DNA of 5,774 nucleotides from an uncultured Subdoligranulum sp. (lineage in GTDB: Bacteria > Bacillota > Clostridia > Oscillospirales > Ruminococcaceae): NCBI GenBank assembly GCA_900545545.1, contig UQZO01000033.1, positions 1 to 5,774 of the forward strand, written 5' to 3'. Below the pieces are notes generated by a model. It made no database searches, was not told the DNA's origin, and worked only from the letters and a program-made list of their open reading frames with translations. How positions within the stretch are numbered: position 1 is the stretch's first letter; each line of letters begins with the position of its first letter. A program made the position numbers and the translations under genes. Below, in pieces: positions 1 through 5,727 of this stretch.

Positions 1-15
1 TCGTGCTATATTCGC

Positions 16-34
16 CCACAAGCATAGCTTGTGG
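16..34. repeat. Short perfect palindrome at the left window edge
   Basis: CCACAAGC (16-23), an ATA loop and GCTTGTGG (27-34) form a perfect 8-bp stem with a 3-nt loop. It lies beyond the transporter gene's terminator and is not needed to explain that gene's 3' end. Read outward on the minus strand it is preceded by TTTCATATAAGAACC, a layout resembling the palindrome at the other end of the window (TCATAACC followed by a stem). Such hairpins are known at the ends of IS200/IS605 elements and as REP-type repeats, but no transposase is visible here. It could instead be a weak terminator of a gene outside the window. Confidence 0.45.
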
Positions 35-49
35 TTCTTATATGAAAAG

Positions 50-79
50 AAAAGCAGCCGCCAATTGGCGGCTGCTTTT
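50..79 (-). terminator. Rho-independent terminator of the NSS transporter gene
   Basis: A perfect 13-bp inverted repeat (AAAAGCAGCCGCC without the purine-tract interruptions at 50-62, pairing with 67-79) encloses an AATT loop at 63-66. On the minus strand the stem is followed by a T-rich stretch, TCTTTTCA, and it begins 12 bases after the transporter stop codon. The stem ends are A- and T-rich on both sides, so some termination of plus-strand transcription from the left is also possible. Confidence 0.85.
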
Positions 80-91
80 GTATGCCAGGGC

Positions 92-1468
92 TCAGATAAG
101 GCCCTGGACCAGGATCACCACAATCAGGATAGGCAGCACGAACTGGAAGTAAGGCTTGAAGATACGGGACATTTTCAGGCCTTTGCCGGTGTTGCATTCT
201 GCCATATACTTATCGTAGCCCCAACCCCAGCGGCTGACACAGAACAGCAGGTAAACCAGGCTGCCGATGGGCAACAGCAGGTTGGAGACAAGGAAATCTT
301 CGATATCCAGAATCTGACCGCCGGCGGGCGCGTTGGGCAGCGGCAGCGAGAAGTACCACAGGTTGTAGCCCAGCACGCAGGGCAGGCTGGCCAGCAGAAT
401 GAAGATTCCACAGGCCAGGGTCGCCTTCTTCCGGGTCCAGCCAAAGCAATCAATGCAGCTGGCCATGATGTTCTCAAAGACCGCCAGAACGGTGGTGAAG
501 CTGGCAAAGGTCATGAACAGGAAGAACAGCGCACCCCAGACGCGGCCACCGGCCATGTTGACAAACACGCGGGGCAGCGTCTGGAAAATCAGGGAGGGAC
601 CGGCATCCGGCTCTATCCCAAAGGCGAAGCAGGCCGGGAAGATGATGAGGCCGGAGCAGATGGCCACAAAGGTATCCAGCGCGCAGATCCGCACAGCCTC
701 GCCGGGGAGGGTATGTTCCTTGGTCATATAACTACCGAAAATCTCCATAGCCGCAATGCCGAGACTCAGGGTAAAGAACGACTGGTTCATCGCCGCCGTA
801 ATCACGTTGCCCAGGCCCACTTCAGAGGCCCGCTCCAGATCGGGCAGCAGATAGAAGGCAAGGCCCTCTTTTCCGCCTTCCAGCATGATGCTGTTGACCG
901 CCAGCACAACGATCAGCACCAGCAAGGCCAGCATCATCCATTTGGAGATCCGCTCCAGACCTTTCTGCAGGCCAAAGGAGCAGACCAGGAAGCCGCTCAC
1001 CGTGATGATGGCCATGAACACCGTCAGTTCCACAGGGTTGGCCAGCATAGCGCTGAACACCCCATCCACCGCACTGTTTTCGATGCCTTCAAAGGTTCCG
1101 GTGGCGAACTTATAGAAGTAATCCAGCATCCAGCCTGCCACGGTGGTGTAGTACATCATCAGCAGGCAGCAGCCAATGATGCAGAACCAACCGTGAATGT
1201 GCCACTTGCTGTTCTTGGGTTCCAGCGCCTTATAGGCGCCCACCGCGCTCTGGCGGCTGGCACGCCCCACCGCCAGTTCCATCGTCAGTACGGGCACGCC
1301 CATAATGACCAGGAACAACAGATAGAACAGCACAAAGATACCGCCGCCGTTGGCACCCGCCATCCAGGGGAACTTCCATACGTTGCCAATGCCGATCGCA
1401 CAACCGGCACTGACCAGGATGAAGCCGAGGCGGGAGGCAAAATGCTCCCGCTGTTTTTGAGATTCCAT
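92..1468 (-). CDS. Sodium-dependent amino-acid transporter, NSS (SNF) family, 11-TM bacterial type
   Basis: This 458-residue polytopic membrane protein belongs to the neurotransmitter:sodium symporter family (relatives LeuT, TnaT, MhsT). These proteins use the LeuT fold to import an amino acid with sodium ions across the cytoplasmic membrane. TM1 carries the family hallmark AGCAIGIGNVWKFPW (21-35), with N29 at the place of LeuT Asn27 in the Na1 site. TM6 carries NQSFFTLSLG (228-237), matching the LeuT substrate-binding FFTLSLG stretch. TM8 carries FTTVLA (324-329), at the place of the LeuT Thr354/Ser355 sodium ligands. I count about 11 hydrophobic segments, the last at about 439-457. This fits the shorter MhsT-like class rather than 12-TM LeuT. 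The start at 1468 is chosen because GAGGAAGGAAGGA lies just upstream and the protein begins MESQKQREHF directly before TM1. A longer reading from 1543 would run through the promoter. The substrate is not predictable; related proteins carry hydrophobic or aromatic amino acids. The gene is divergent from the threonine aldolase and is followed by its own terminator. Confidence 0.93.
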   Translation of the reverse strand: MESQKQREHFASRLGFILVSAGCAIGIGNVWKFPWMAGANGGGIFVLFYLLFLVIMGVPVLTMELAVGRASRQSAVGAYKALEPKNSKWHIHGWFCIIGCCLLMMYYTTVAGWMLDYFYKFATGTFEGIENSAVDGVFSAMLANPVELTVFMAIITVSGFLVCSFGLQKGLERISKWMMLALLVLIVVLAVNSIMLEGGKEGLAFYLLPDLERASEVGLGNVITAAMNQSFFTLSLGIAAMEIFGSYMTKEHTLPGEAVRICALDTFVAICSGLIIFPACFAFGIEPDAGPSLIFQTLPRVFVNMAGGRVWGALFFLFMTFASFTTVLAVFENIMASCIDCFGWTRKKATLACGIFILLASLPCVLGYNLWYFSLPLPNAPAGGQILDIEDFLVSNLLLPIGSLVYLLFCVSRWGWGYDKYMAECNTGKGLKMSRIFKPYFQFVLPILIVVILVQGLI

Positions 1469-1501
1469 AATTTTCCTTCCTTCCTCACACAAAGTTCCTT
1501 T

Positions 1502-1530
1502 ATTATATCGAATTTTACCCGTCATTGCAA
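1502..1530 (-). promoter_or_regulatory. Sigma-A promoter of the NSS transporter gene
   Basis: On the minus strand TTGCAA (1530-1525) is followed after exactly 17 bases by a perfect TATAAT (1507-1502). The transcript should start near 1495, giving a 5' UTR of about 27 bases that contains the GAGGAAGGAAGGA ribosome binding site and little else. The -35 hexamer is the same six base pairs used by the divergent promoter. Confidence 0.85.
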
Positions 1531-1540
1531 GGTTTACCCG
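1514..1540. promoter_or_regulatory. Pair of TTTACCCG direct repeats flanking the shared -35 (possible operator)
   Basis: TTTACCCG occurs at 1514-1521 and again at 1533-1540, 19 bp apart start to start, one on each side of the shared TTGCAA. A partial third copy, TTTAC followed by GG, begins at 1553. Both full copies sit inside promoter spacers, so a protein bound there would affect both promoters. That they form an operator is inference, and no regulator gene lies in the window. Confidence 0.3.
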
Positions 1541-1553
1541 CATATGCTATAAT
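1525..1553 (+). promoter_or_regulatory. Sigma-A promoter of the threonine aldolase gene
   Basis: TTGCAA (1525-1530), a 17-base spacer and a perfect TATAAT (1548-1553) lie just upstream of the aldolase. TGC directly before the -10 also gives an extended -10 (TGn) element. The start site should fall at about 1559-1561, giving a leader of about 25 bases that carries AAGGAG at 1571-1576. The -35 is shared with the divergent transporter promoter. Confidence 0.87.
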
Positions 1554-1584
1554 TTACGGTATGCGAACGAAAGGAGAATCCCAT

Positions 1585-2637
1585 ATGCTTCGTTTTGAAT
1601 GTGACTACGGCGAGGGCGCTGCCCAACCCGTATTGGACCTGCTGCAAAAAACCAATCTGGAACAGACCCCCGGCTACGGCGAGGATGAATACTGCGCTGC
1701 CGCCGCCGACAAGATTCGCACGCTGTGCGATGCCCCCGATGCCGCCGTGCACTTTTTCGTCGGCGCCACCCAGGCGAACCTGACAGTTATTGACGCCGCG
1801 CTGAAACCCTGGCAGGGTGTGCTCTGCGCCGAAACCGGCCACATCCACGTCCACGAGACCGGTTCCATCGAGGCTACCGGCCACAAATGCCTGGCGCTGC
1901 CCGCCAAAGCCGGCAAGATCACCGCAGAGCAGATTCGCGCCGCCGTACAGGCTCACCGCGTCAATCCCAGCCACGAACATGAAGTCCAGCCCGGCATGGT
2001 GTATCTGTCTAACCCCACCGAAGTGGGCACCCTGTACACCAAAGAGGAGCTGACCGATATTTCGGCCACCTGCTACGACCTGGGCCTTACCCTGTTTGTG
2101 GATGGTGCCCGCATGGCCTACGGCCTGATGAGCCCCGCCAACGACCTGAATTTGCAGGACTACGCGGCGCTGTGCGACGTATTCTATCTGGGCGGCACCA
2201 AGTGCGGCGCCCTGTTCGGGGAGGCTGTGGTCATCACCAACGATGATCTGAAGGAAGACTTCCGCTATGCCATCAAGCAGCACGGCGGTATGCTGGCCAA
2301 GGGACGGCTGCTGGGGCTTCAGTTCCTGGCCCTGCTGGACGGCGAGGACGGCAGCGGATGCAGCCCCTACTTTACCATGGCTGCCGAAGCGGACCGCCAG
2401 GCACTGGAGATCCGTAAAGCCTTTACTGAAAAGGGCATTGGCCTTCTGCATGACTCCCCCACCAACCAGCAGTTCTTTGTACTGCCCGACGCCTGGTACA
2501 ACACCCTGGCCGAGCAGTATGCCATGAGCGAGATGGGCAAACCCGACGACGAGCACACGGCGGTGCGCATCTGCACCAGCTGGGCCACCCGCCCCGAAGC
2601 GGTCGCGCAACTGATTGCCGACGTACAAAAGCTGTAA
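1585..2637 (+). CDS. Low-specificity L-threonine aldolase family PLP enzyme
   Basis: This 350-residue cytoplasmic enzyme is a fold-type I PLP protein of the beta-eliminating lyase/threonine aldolase family (LtaE-like). Family members split L-threonine or L-allo-threonine into glycine and acetaldehyde. Visible landmarks are GYGEDEY (30-36, near the N-terminal cofactor/substrate loop), a His-rich segment HIHVHETG (86-93) where the family's PLP-stacking histidine lies, FVDGARM (171-177) with D173 expected to bind the pyridine nitrogen, LGGTKCG (202-208) with K206 as the predicted Schiff-base lysine, and VRICTSWAT (327-335), whose R328 is a likely carboxylate-binding arginine. Length is normal for the family and no key residue seems lost. 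The start at 1585 is supported by AAGGAG eight bases upstream. In-frame ATGs at 1561 and further upstream lack a ribosome binding site. Stereospecificity, and threonine versus another beta-hydroxy amino acid, cannot be told from sequence. The gene is alone in its transcript and ends at a strong terminator. Confidence 0.9.
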   Translation: MLRFECDYGEGAAQPVLDLLQKTNLEQTPGYGEDEYCAAAADKIRTLCDAPDAAVHFFVGATQANLTVIDAALKPWQGVLCAETGHIHVHETGSIEATGHKCLALPAKAGKITAEQIRAAVQAHRVNPSHEHEVQPGMVYLSNPTEVGTLYTKEELTDISATCYDLGLTLFVDGARMAYGLMSPANDLNLQDYAALCDVFYLGGTKCGALFGEAVVITNDDLKEDFRYAIKQHGGMLAKGRLLGLQFLALLDGEDGSGCSPYFTMAAEADRQALEIRKAFTEKGIGLLHDSPTNQQFFVLPDAWYNTLAEQYAMSEMGKPDDEHTAVRICTSWATRPEAVAQLIADVQKL

Positions 2638-2657
2638 GGTCCCTATAAAAAGCAAAT

Positions 2658-2695
2658 GCACCTCAGCAGGAAAATCCTGCCGGGGTGCTTTTTTT
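2658..2695 (+). terminator. Rho-independent terminator after the threonine aldolase gene, probably bidirectional
   Basis: A 14-bp stem with one mismatch and one G:T pair (2658-2671 with 2675-2688) and an AAA loop is followed on the plus strand by seven T residues (2689-2695), 20 bases after the aldolase stop. On the minus strand the same stem is followed by ATTTGCTTTTT (2657-2647). It may therefore also end the convergent metQNI transcript, for which no better terminator is seen nearer to metI. Confidence 0.85.
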
Positions 2696-2895
2696 GCATC
2701 TATTCAAATGGCGTGGGGCGCCTTGTAGGTTGTCTGCGCCGGACCGGGGCCACAGCCCCTCGCATGGTCCGACGACAGTGAATTGGGTCTTTGGTTTTTA
2801 CCTTGACTTCGCCTATAGTATACGCCCCGATTATGTCCGAGTTGTCACACCATTTTGAACCTTTTATGAACTTGGTAAATTGCGGAAGAAGTTTT
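2696..2895. other. Convergent intergenic segment with a GC-rich hairpin and weak promoter-like motifs
   Basis: About 200 bases between the aldolase terminator and the metI stop hold no convincing gene. A compound hairpin covers 2731-2777. Its inner stem is GGACC plus GGGGC (2741-2750) paired with GCCCC (2755-2759) and GGTCC (2766-2770), with a six-base bulge. TGTC (2731-2734) and GACA (2774-2777) can close the base. It has no T-tract on either strand. A weak plus-strand promoter match, TTGGTT-17-TATAGT, lies at 2791-2819, and a minus-strand TATACT at 2822-2817 has no good -35. The segment is probably the metI 3' UTR; an independent small RNA is possible but unproven. Confidence 0.4.
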
Positions 2896-3594
2896 TCAGC
2901 GCTGGACCCGTTTGTCGCAGCGAACCGCCAGGCGGGTACCCACGGTTTGCAGAATCTGCACCAGAATGACCAGCAGCGCCGTAGCGAAGATCTCCAGCAC
3001 ACCGTTGAAGCGGTAGTAACCGTAGTTGATGGCGATCTTGCCCAGGCCGCCGCCGCCGATGATGCCTGCCATGGCGCCATAGCCCATGATGGTGGTGGTG
3101 GCGATGGTCACGTTGGAGATCAGGCTGGGCATGCTTTCGGGGATCATGACTTTGGTGATGATCTGCAGCGGCGTAGCGCCCATGCTCTGGGCCGCCTCAA
3201 TGACACCGGCATCCACTTCGCGGATGCTGGTTTCCACCAGGCGGGAGACAAAGGGGAACGACGCAATGACCAGCGGTACGATGGACGCCGGCGTGCCGAT
3301 GGAAGTACCGACGATCAGGCGGGACAGTGGAATGACGATGATCATCAGGATCAGGAACGGCACACTGCGCAGCAGGTTGATCAAAACATTGAGCACGCTC
3401 ATGAGCCAGCGGGGCAGCGGACGGACGCCCCCCTGCTCGCCGGTGACCAGGCAGACGCCCAGCGGCAGACCGATGACCAGCGAAAGCAGTGTGGCAACGG
3501 CCGTGGACCAGATGGTTTCCCAGGTTTCAAAGGGAATGGTGGGCAGTACCTGCAAAAAGGTAGCCCATTCTTTGCTTGCCAGAAATTCTGCCAT
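2896..3594 (-). CDS. metI: Methionine ABC transporter permease MetI
   Basis: This 232-residue inner-membrane permease of the MetI family forms a homodimeric channel that pairs with two MetN ATPases to import methionine delivered by MetQ. It has about five hydrophobic segments, starting near residues 25-50 and ending near 200-222. The ABC-permease EAA loop that docks on the ATPase is clear at 126-154 (IEAAQSMGATPLQIITKVMIP at 132-152, here E133-A134-A135 with G139). The glycine-rich stretch GYGAMAGIIGGGGLGKIAINYGYYRF (171-196) is characteristic of MetI. Length is close to the family norm (E. coli MetI is 217). The ATG shares one base with the metN stop (TGATG), and AGGAGGTGA at 3610-3602, inside the end of metN, sits seven bases upstream. 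Translation is therefore probably coupled to metN. It is the last gene of the metQNI operon, and no terminator follows directly. Confidence 0.95.
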   Translation of the reverse strand: MAEFLASKEWATFLQVLPTIPFETWETIWSTAVATLLSLVIGLPLGVCLVTGEQGGVRPLPRWLMSVLNVLINLLRSVPFLILMIIVIPLSRLIVGTSIGTPASIVPLVIASFPFVSRLVETSIREVDAGVIEAAQSMGATPLQIITKVMIPESMPSLISNVTIATTTIMGYGAMAGIIGGGGLGKIAINYGYYRFNGVLEIFATALLVILVQILQTVGTRLAVRCDKRVQR

Positions 3595-4592
3595 CAGCCG
3601 TTCACCTCCTCATAGGTAATGCCGGGATAGTTCTTGATATAGTCGATGGCCTTGGCGGCATTCTCGTCATCGGGCAGGGCCAGCAGCATACTGCCCAGCG
3701 TCTGGCCGTTGACGATGCGGGTGTCGGCCGCCAGAATGGATACCAGCGCGCCGCACTGGATGGCCAGGCTGGCCACCAGCGGCTTGTCGGTGGTCTGGGT
3801 ACCGTTGAAAGCCACGCGCACCATCTTGTGGCCGGGCATTGCTTCCGCCTTGGGAGCACCGGCCGGGTATACCAGCCGTTTGGCTGCCGCGGAGGCGGGG
3901 TGGCTGAAGATGGCCTGTACCTCCCCTTCTTCCACCACGGTGCCTTCATCCAGAATGGCCACGCGGTTGCAGACTTCCTCCACCACGCTCATCTGGTGGG
4001 TGATGATGACCACCGTAATGCCCAGTTCCCGGTTGATCTTCTGGATCAACTGCAGGATAGCGTGGGTGGTGTTGGGGTCCAGGGCGCTGGTGGCTTCGTC
4101 ACACAGCAGGACCTTGGGATCGGTAGCCAGCGCGCGGGCAATGGCGATGCGCTGTTTCTGGCCGCCGGAAAGCTGTGCCGGGTAGGCTTCCGCCTTGTCG
4201 GGCAGACCTACCAGTTCCAGCAGTTCCCGGGCGCGGGCTTCGGCCTTATCCCGGGGGACCTTGGCCAGCTCCATGGGGAACATAATGTTGCGCAGGCAGG
4301 TGCGCTGCATCAGCAGATTGAACTGCTGGAAGATCATCGTGATATCCCGCCGCGCGGTGCGCAGTTCGGCGGCGCTGAGTTTTTCCATCTCACGGCCGTC
4401 CACCACCACGCTGCCCTCGTCGGGACGTTCCAGCATATTGATGCAGCGTACCAGCGTGGACTTTCCGGCGCCGGACATACCGATGATGCCGTAGATGTCC
4501 CCGTCCCGGATGGTCAGGTTGATATCGTTGAGCGCGACCACCGTGCCGCCTTTGGTGGCGAAGCGCTTGGTCAGGTGTTGCAATTCGATCAT
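3594..4592 (-). CDS. metN: Methionine ABC transporter ATP-binding protein MetN with NIL domain
   Basis: This 332-residue cytoplasmic ATPase powers methionine import through MetI. All ABC motifs are intact: Walker A GMSGAGKST (38-46, K44), Q-loop at Q89/Q90, signature LSGGQKQ (141-147), Walker B VLLCDEAT (161-168, with D165 and E166) and switch histidine H199. After the nucleotide-binding domain (about 1-245), residues 255-330 match the NIL domain. In E. coli MetN this ACT-like C-terminal domain binds methionine and inhibits transport when the amino acid is plentiful. Its presence is the main reason for assigning methionine rather than another polar amino acid. GAGGGGG (4606-4600) precedes the ATG by seven bases. 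metQ lies 103 bases upstream and metI overlaps by one base downstream. In E. coli (metNIQ) and B. subtilis (metNPQ) metN is first; here metQ is. Confidence 0.96.
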   Translation of the reverse strand: MIELQHLTKRFATKGGTVVALNDINLTIRDGDIYGIIGMSGAGKSTLVRCINMLERPDEGSVVVDGREMEKLSAAELRTARRDITMIFQQFNLLMQRTCLRNIMFPMELAKVPRDKAEARARELLELVGLPDKAEAYPAQLSGGQKQRIAIARALATDPKVLLCDEATSALDPNTTHAILQLIQKINRELGITVVIITHQMSVVEEVCNRVAILDEGTVVEEGEVQAIFSHPASAAAKRLVYPAGAPKAEAMPGHKMVRVAFNGTQTTDKPLVASLAIQCGALVSILAADTRIVNGQTLGSMLLALPDDENAAKAIDYIKNYPGITYEEVNG

Positions 4593-4612
4593 GGGTTTTC
4601 CCCCTCATTCTA

Positions 4613-4647
4613 CAATAGGGAACGGGTTGCACGCCCGTTCCCTATTG
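4613..4647 (-). promoter_or_regulatory. Intercistronic hairpin between metQ and metN
   Basis: CAATAGGGAACGGG (4613-4626) pairs perfectly with CCCGTTCCCTATTG (4634-4647) across a seven-base loop, a 14-bp stem in the 103-base metQ-metN gap. Neither side is followed by a T-tract, so it is not a normal intrinsic terminator. Stems in this position, after a binding-protein gene and before the channel genes, often protect the upstream message from 3' decay and let the binding protein be made in excess. That role is inferred. The stem ends six bases before the metN ribosome binding site, so it could also affect metN initiation. Confidence 0.65.
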
Positions 4648-4695
4648 ATTGTACCTTACCCACCGGATGGTTGCAAGGTTTTTCCTTGTTTTTTA

Positions 4696-5577
4696 TCAGA
4701 AAAGGGCCACCACAGCGCCGTCATAGGTCTCGTTGATGTAGTCCTTGACCTCCTGGCTCTGCAGAGCCTTCAGCAGGGCCTGGATGGCGGGATCGTTCTC
4801 GCGGCCTTCCTTGACAACCAACACGTTGGCGTAGGTCTGGGCAGCCTCAGAGTCGGCGTCCTCGGTAGCCAGGGCATCGTTGCCCACCGAGAAACCGGCT
4901 TCCAGCGCGTAGTTGCCGTTCATGACGGCGTAGTCCACATCAGCCAGGGTGCGGGGCAGCTGGGCAGCTTCCAGCTCCTCCACCTGCACATTGTGCGGGT
5001 TCTCGGTAATATCGTTGACAGTGGCGGTCAGACCGGCATCCTCACGGATGGTGATAATGCCCTGGGAAGCCAGCAGCTGCAGGGCGCGGGCCTCATTGGT
5101 GGTATCGTTGGGCACTGCGATCACGGCGCCGTCGGGGATTTCGTCCAGGCTCTGGCTCTTGCCGGGGTAGATGCCCAGCGGCTCGTAGTGGATATCGCCC
5201 ACACTGACCAGGTGGGTGCCATTCTCCTCATTGAAGGAGTCGAGATAAGGCTGATGCTGGAAGTAGTTGGCGTCCACCTCGCCGCTCTCGGTCACCATGT
5301 TGGGCTGCACATAATCGCTGAATTCCACAATTTCCAGCGTGATGCCCTGCTCGGCCAGCAGGTCCTTGGCCACGTTGAGGATCTCGGCGTGGGGCGTGGG
5401 AGATGCGGCCACCTTGATGGTGGTGCCGGCCAGGTCACTGCCGGTTTCGGCGGTGGAGGCGGCGGCTTCGGACGAAGCCGAAGAAGCGGTAGACTCGGAA
5501 ACGGAAGCGGAAGAACCGCAGGCGGCAAGGCTCAGGGCCAGCGTACCGGCCAGGGCAGCAGAAATCAGCTTTTTCAT
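4696..5577 (-). CDS. metQ: Methionine-binding lipoprotein MetQ (NLPA family)
   Basis: This 293-residue substrate-binding lipoprotein hands methionine to MetNI at the outer face of the membrane. It starts with a lipoprotein signal peptide, MKK plus a hydrophobic core and lipobox LAAC with C20 as the acylated cysteine. A flexible Ser/Ala/Glu linker (about 21-48) follows. The mature domain has NLPA-family landmarks: SPTPHAEIL (59-67), EFSDYVQPN (85-93), VDANYFQHQPYL (101-112), YPGK (137-140), PNDTTNEARALQLL (156-169) and DYAVMNGNYALEAG (215-228). Length is normal for the family. The start at 5577 is fixed by the signal peptide; AAGGAGA lies upstream with a rather long 11-base spacer. A longer in-frame reading from a TTG at 5694 would put 39 residues before the signal peptide and is unlikely. 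The gene ends with tandem TGA TAA stops. It is the first gene of the operon and has a leader of about 140 bases. Related NLPA proteins can bind other ligands, but the adjoining NIL-type MetN supports methionine. Confidence 0.95.
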   Translation of the reverse strand: MKKLISAALAGTLALSLAACGSSASVSESTASSASSEAAASTAETGSDLAGTTIKVAASPTPHAEILNVAKDLLAEQGITLEIVEFSDYVQPNMVTESGEVDANYFQHQPYLDSFNEENGTHLVSVGDIHYEPLGIYPGKSQSLDEIPDGAVIAVPNDTTNEARALQLLASQGIITIREDAGLTATVNDITENPHNVQVEELEAAQLPRTLADVDYAVMNGNYALEAGFSVGNDALATEDADSEAAQTYANVLVVKEGRENDPAIQALLKALQSQEVKDYINETYDGAVVALF

Positions 5578-5616
5578 AATCAGATAATCTCCTTTTGTTT
5601 TTGGTTTGTGGTGTTT

Positions 5617-5658
5617 GCGTACGGGCAGGTCCCTCAACCTGCTGTCACATTCGTACAC
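5617..5658 (-). promoter_or_regulatory. Stem-loop in the metQ leader
   Basis: In the minus-strand leader, GCAGGT and ACCTGC (5642-5637 with 5630-5625) form a 6-bp stem with a TGAGGG loop. An outer 7-bp stem, GTGTACG (5658-5652) with CGTACGC (5623-5617, one G:T pair), closes it with an asymmetric internal loop. It lies between the candidate leader ORF and the metQ ribosome binding site and contains the leader ORF's stop codon. No T-tract follows, so any control would be translational or through RNA stability, not classic termination. Confidence 0.4.
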
Positions 5659-5689
5659 CGGGCTGTTTGTAAACCGGACCACGTTCCAT
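5645..5689 (-). CDS. Candidate 14-residue leader peptide upstream of metQ
   Basis: ATG at 5689 is preceded by AAGGAGG nine bases upstream, a ribosome binding site that is stronger and better spaced than that of metQ. The frame encodes MERGPVYKQPGVRM and stops at TGA (5647-5645), 67 bases before the metQ start and in a different frame. It ends in Met directly before the stop, and the stop lies inside the predicted leader stem-loop. This is no known family that I recognise. It may be a regulatory upstream ORF, a decayed gene start, or a chance reading frame behind a good Shine-Dalgarno sequence. Confidence 0.4.
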   Translation of the reverse strand: MERGPVYKQPGVRM

Positions 5690-5721
5690 GACAAATTTCC
5701 TCCTTATCGGGTTGGAAGCCA

Positions 5722-5727
5722 ATCATA
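5722..5727 (-). promoter_or_regulatory. Possible -10 element for the metQNI operon
   Basis: TATGAT on the minus strand (5727-5722) matches the sigma-A -10 at five of six positions and would start a transcript near 5715, upstream of the leader ORF ribosome binding site. No good -35 sits at 17 bases. TTGCAA at 5754-5749 is 21 bases away, which is too long for a normal promoter. The true promoter may lie here or beyond the window edge. Confidence 0.3.

Noticed and set aside
1469..1543. N-terminally extended NSS transporter starting at 1543.
   Set aside because: The extra 25 codons cross the -10 and -35 of the transporter's own promoter and lack a ribosome binding site. The start at 1468 has a strong one and places TM1 at the usual distance.
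29..1552. A 507-codon open frame on the plus strand across the whole NSS transporter gene, and similar long antisense frames opposite all four other genes (1534-2661 minus, 2791-3615 plus, 3576-4736 plus, 4495-5691 plus).
   Set aside because: In every case the antisense frame is codon-aligned with the real gene, so it stays open simply because these GC-rich genes almost never use TTA, CTA or TCA codons. The translations are Gln/His/Gly-rich or low-complexity, with no domain, while the sense proteins match known families along their full length.
4671..4692. Plus-strand CAAGG-TTTTT-CCTTG hairpin followed by six T residues just past the metQ stop.
   Set aside because: The stem is only 5 bp with an all-T loop, and no plus-strand gene precedes it. 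On the minus strand it has no T-tract, and metN follows in the same operon.
5578..5694. N-terminally extended MetQ starting from TTG at 5694.
   Set aside because: It would put 39 charged residues before a complete lipoprotein signal peptide. The ribosome binding site there fits the ATG at 5689 (another frame) better, and MKK plus the lipobox fixes the start at 5577.
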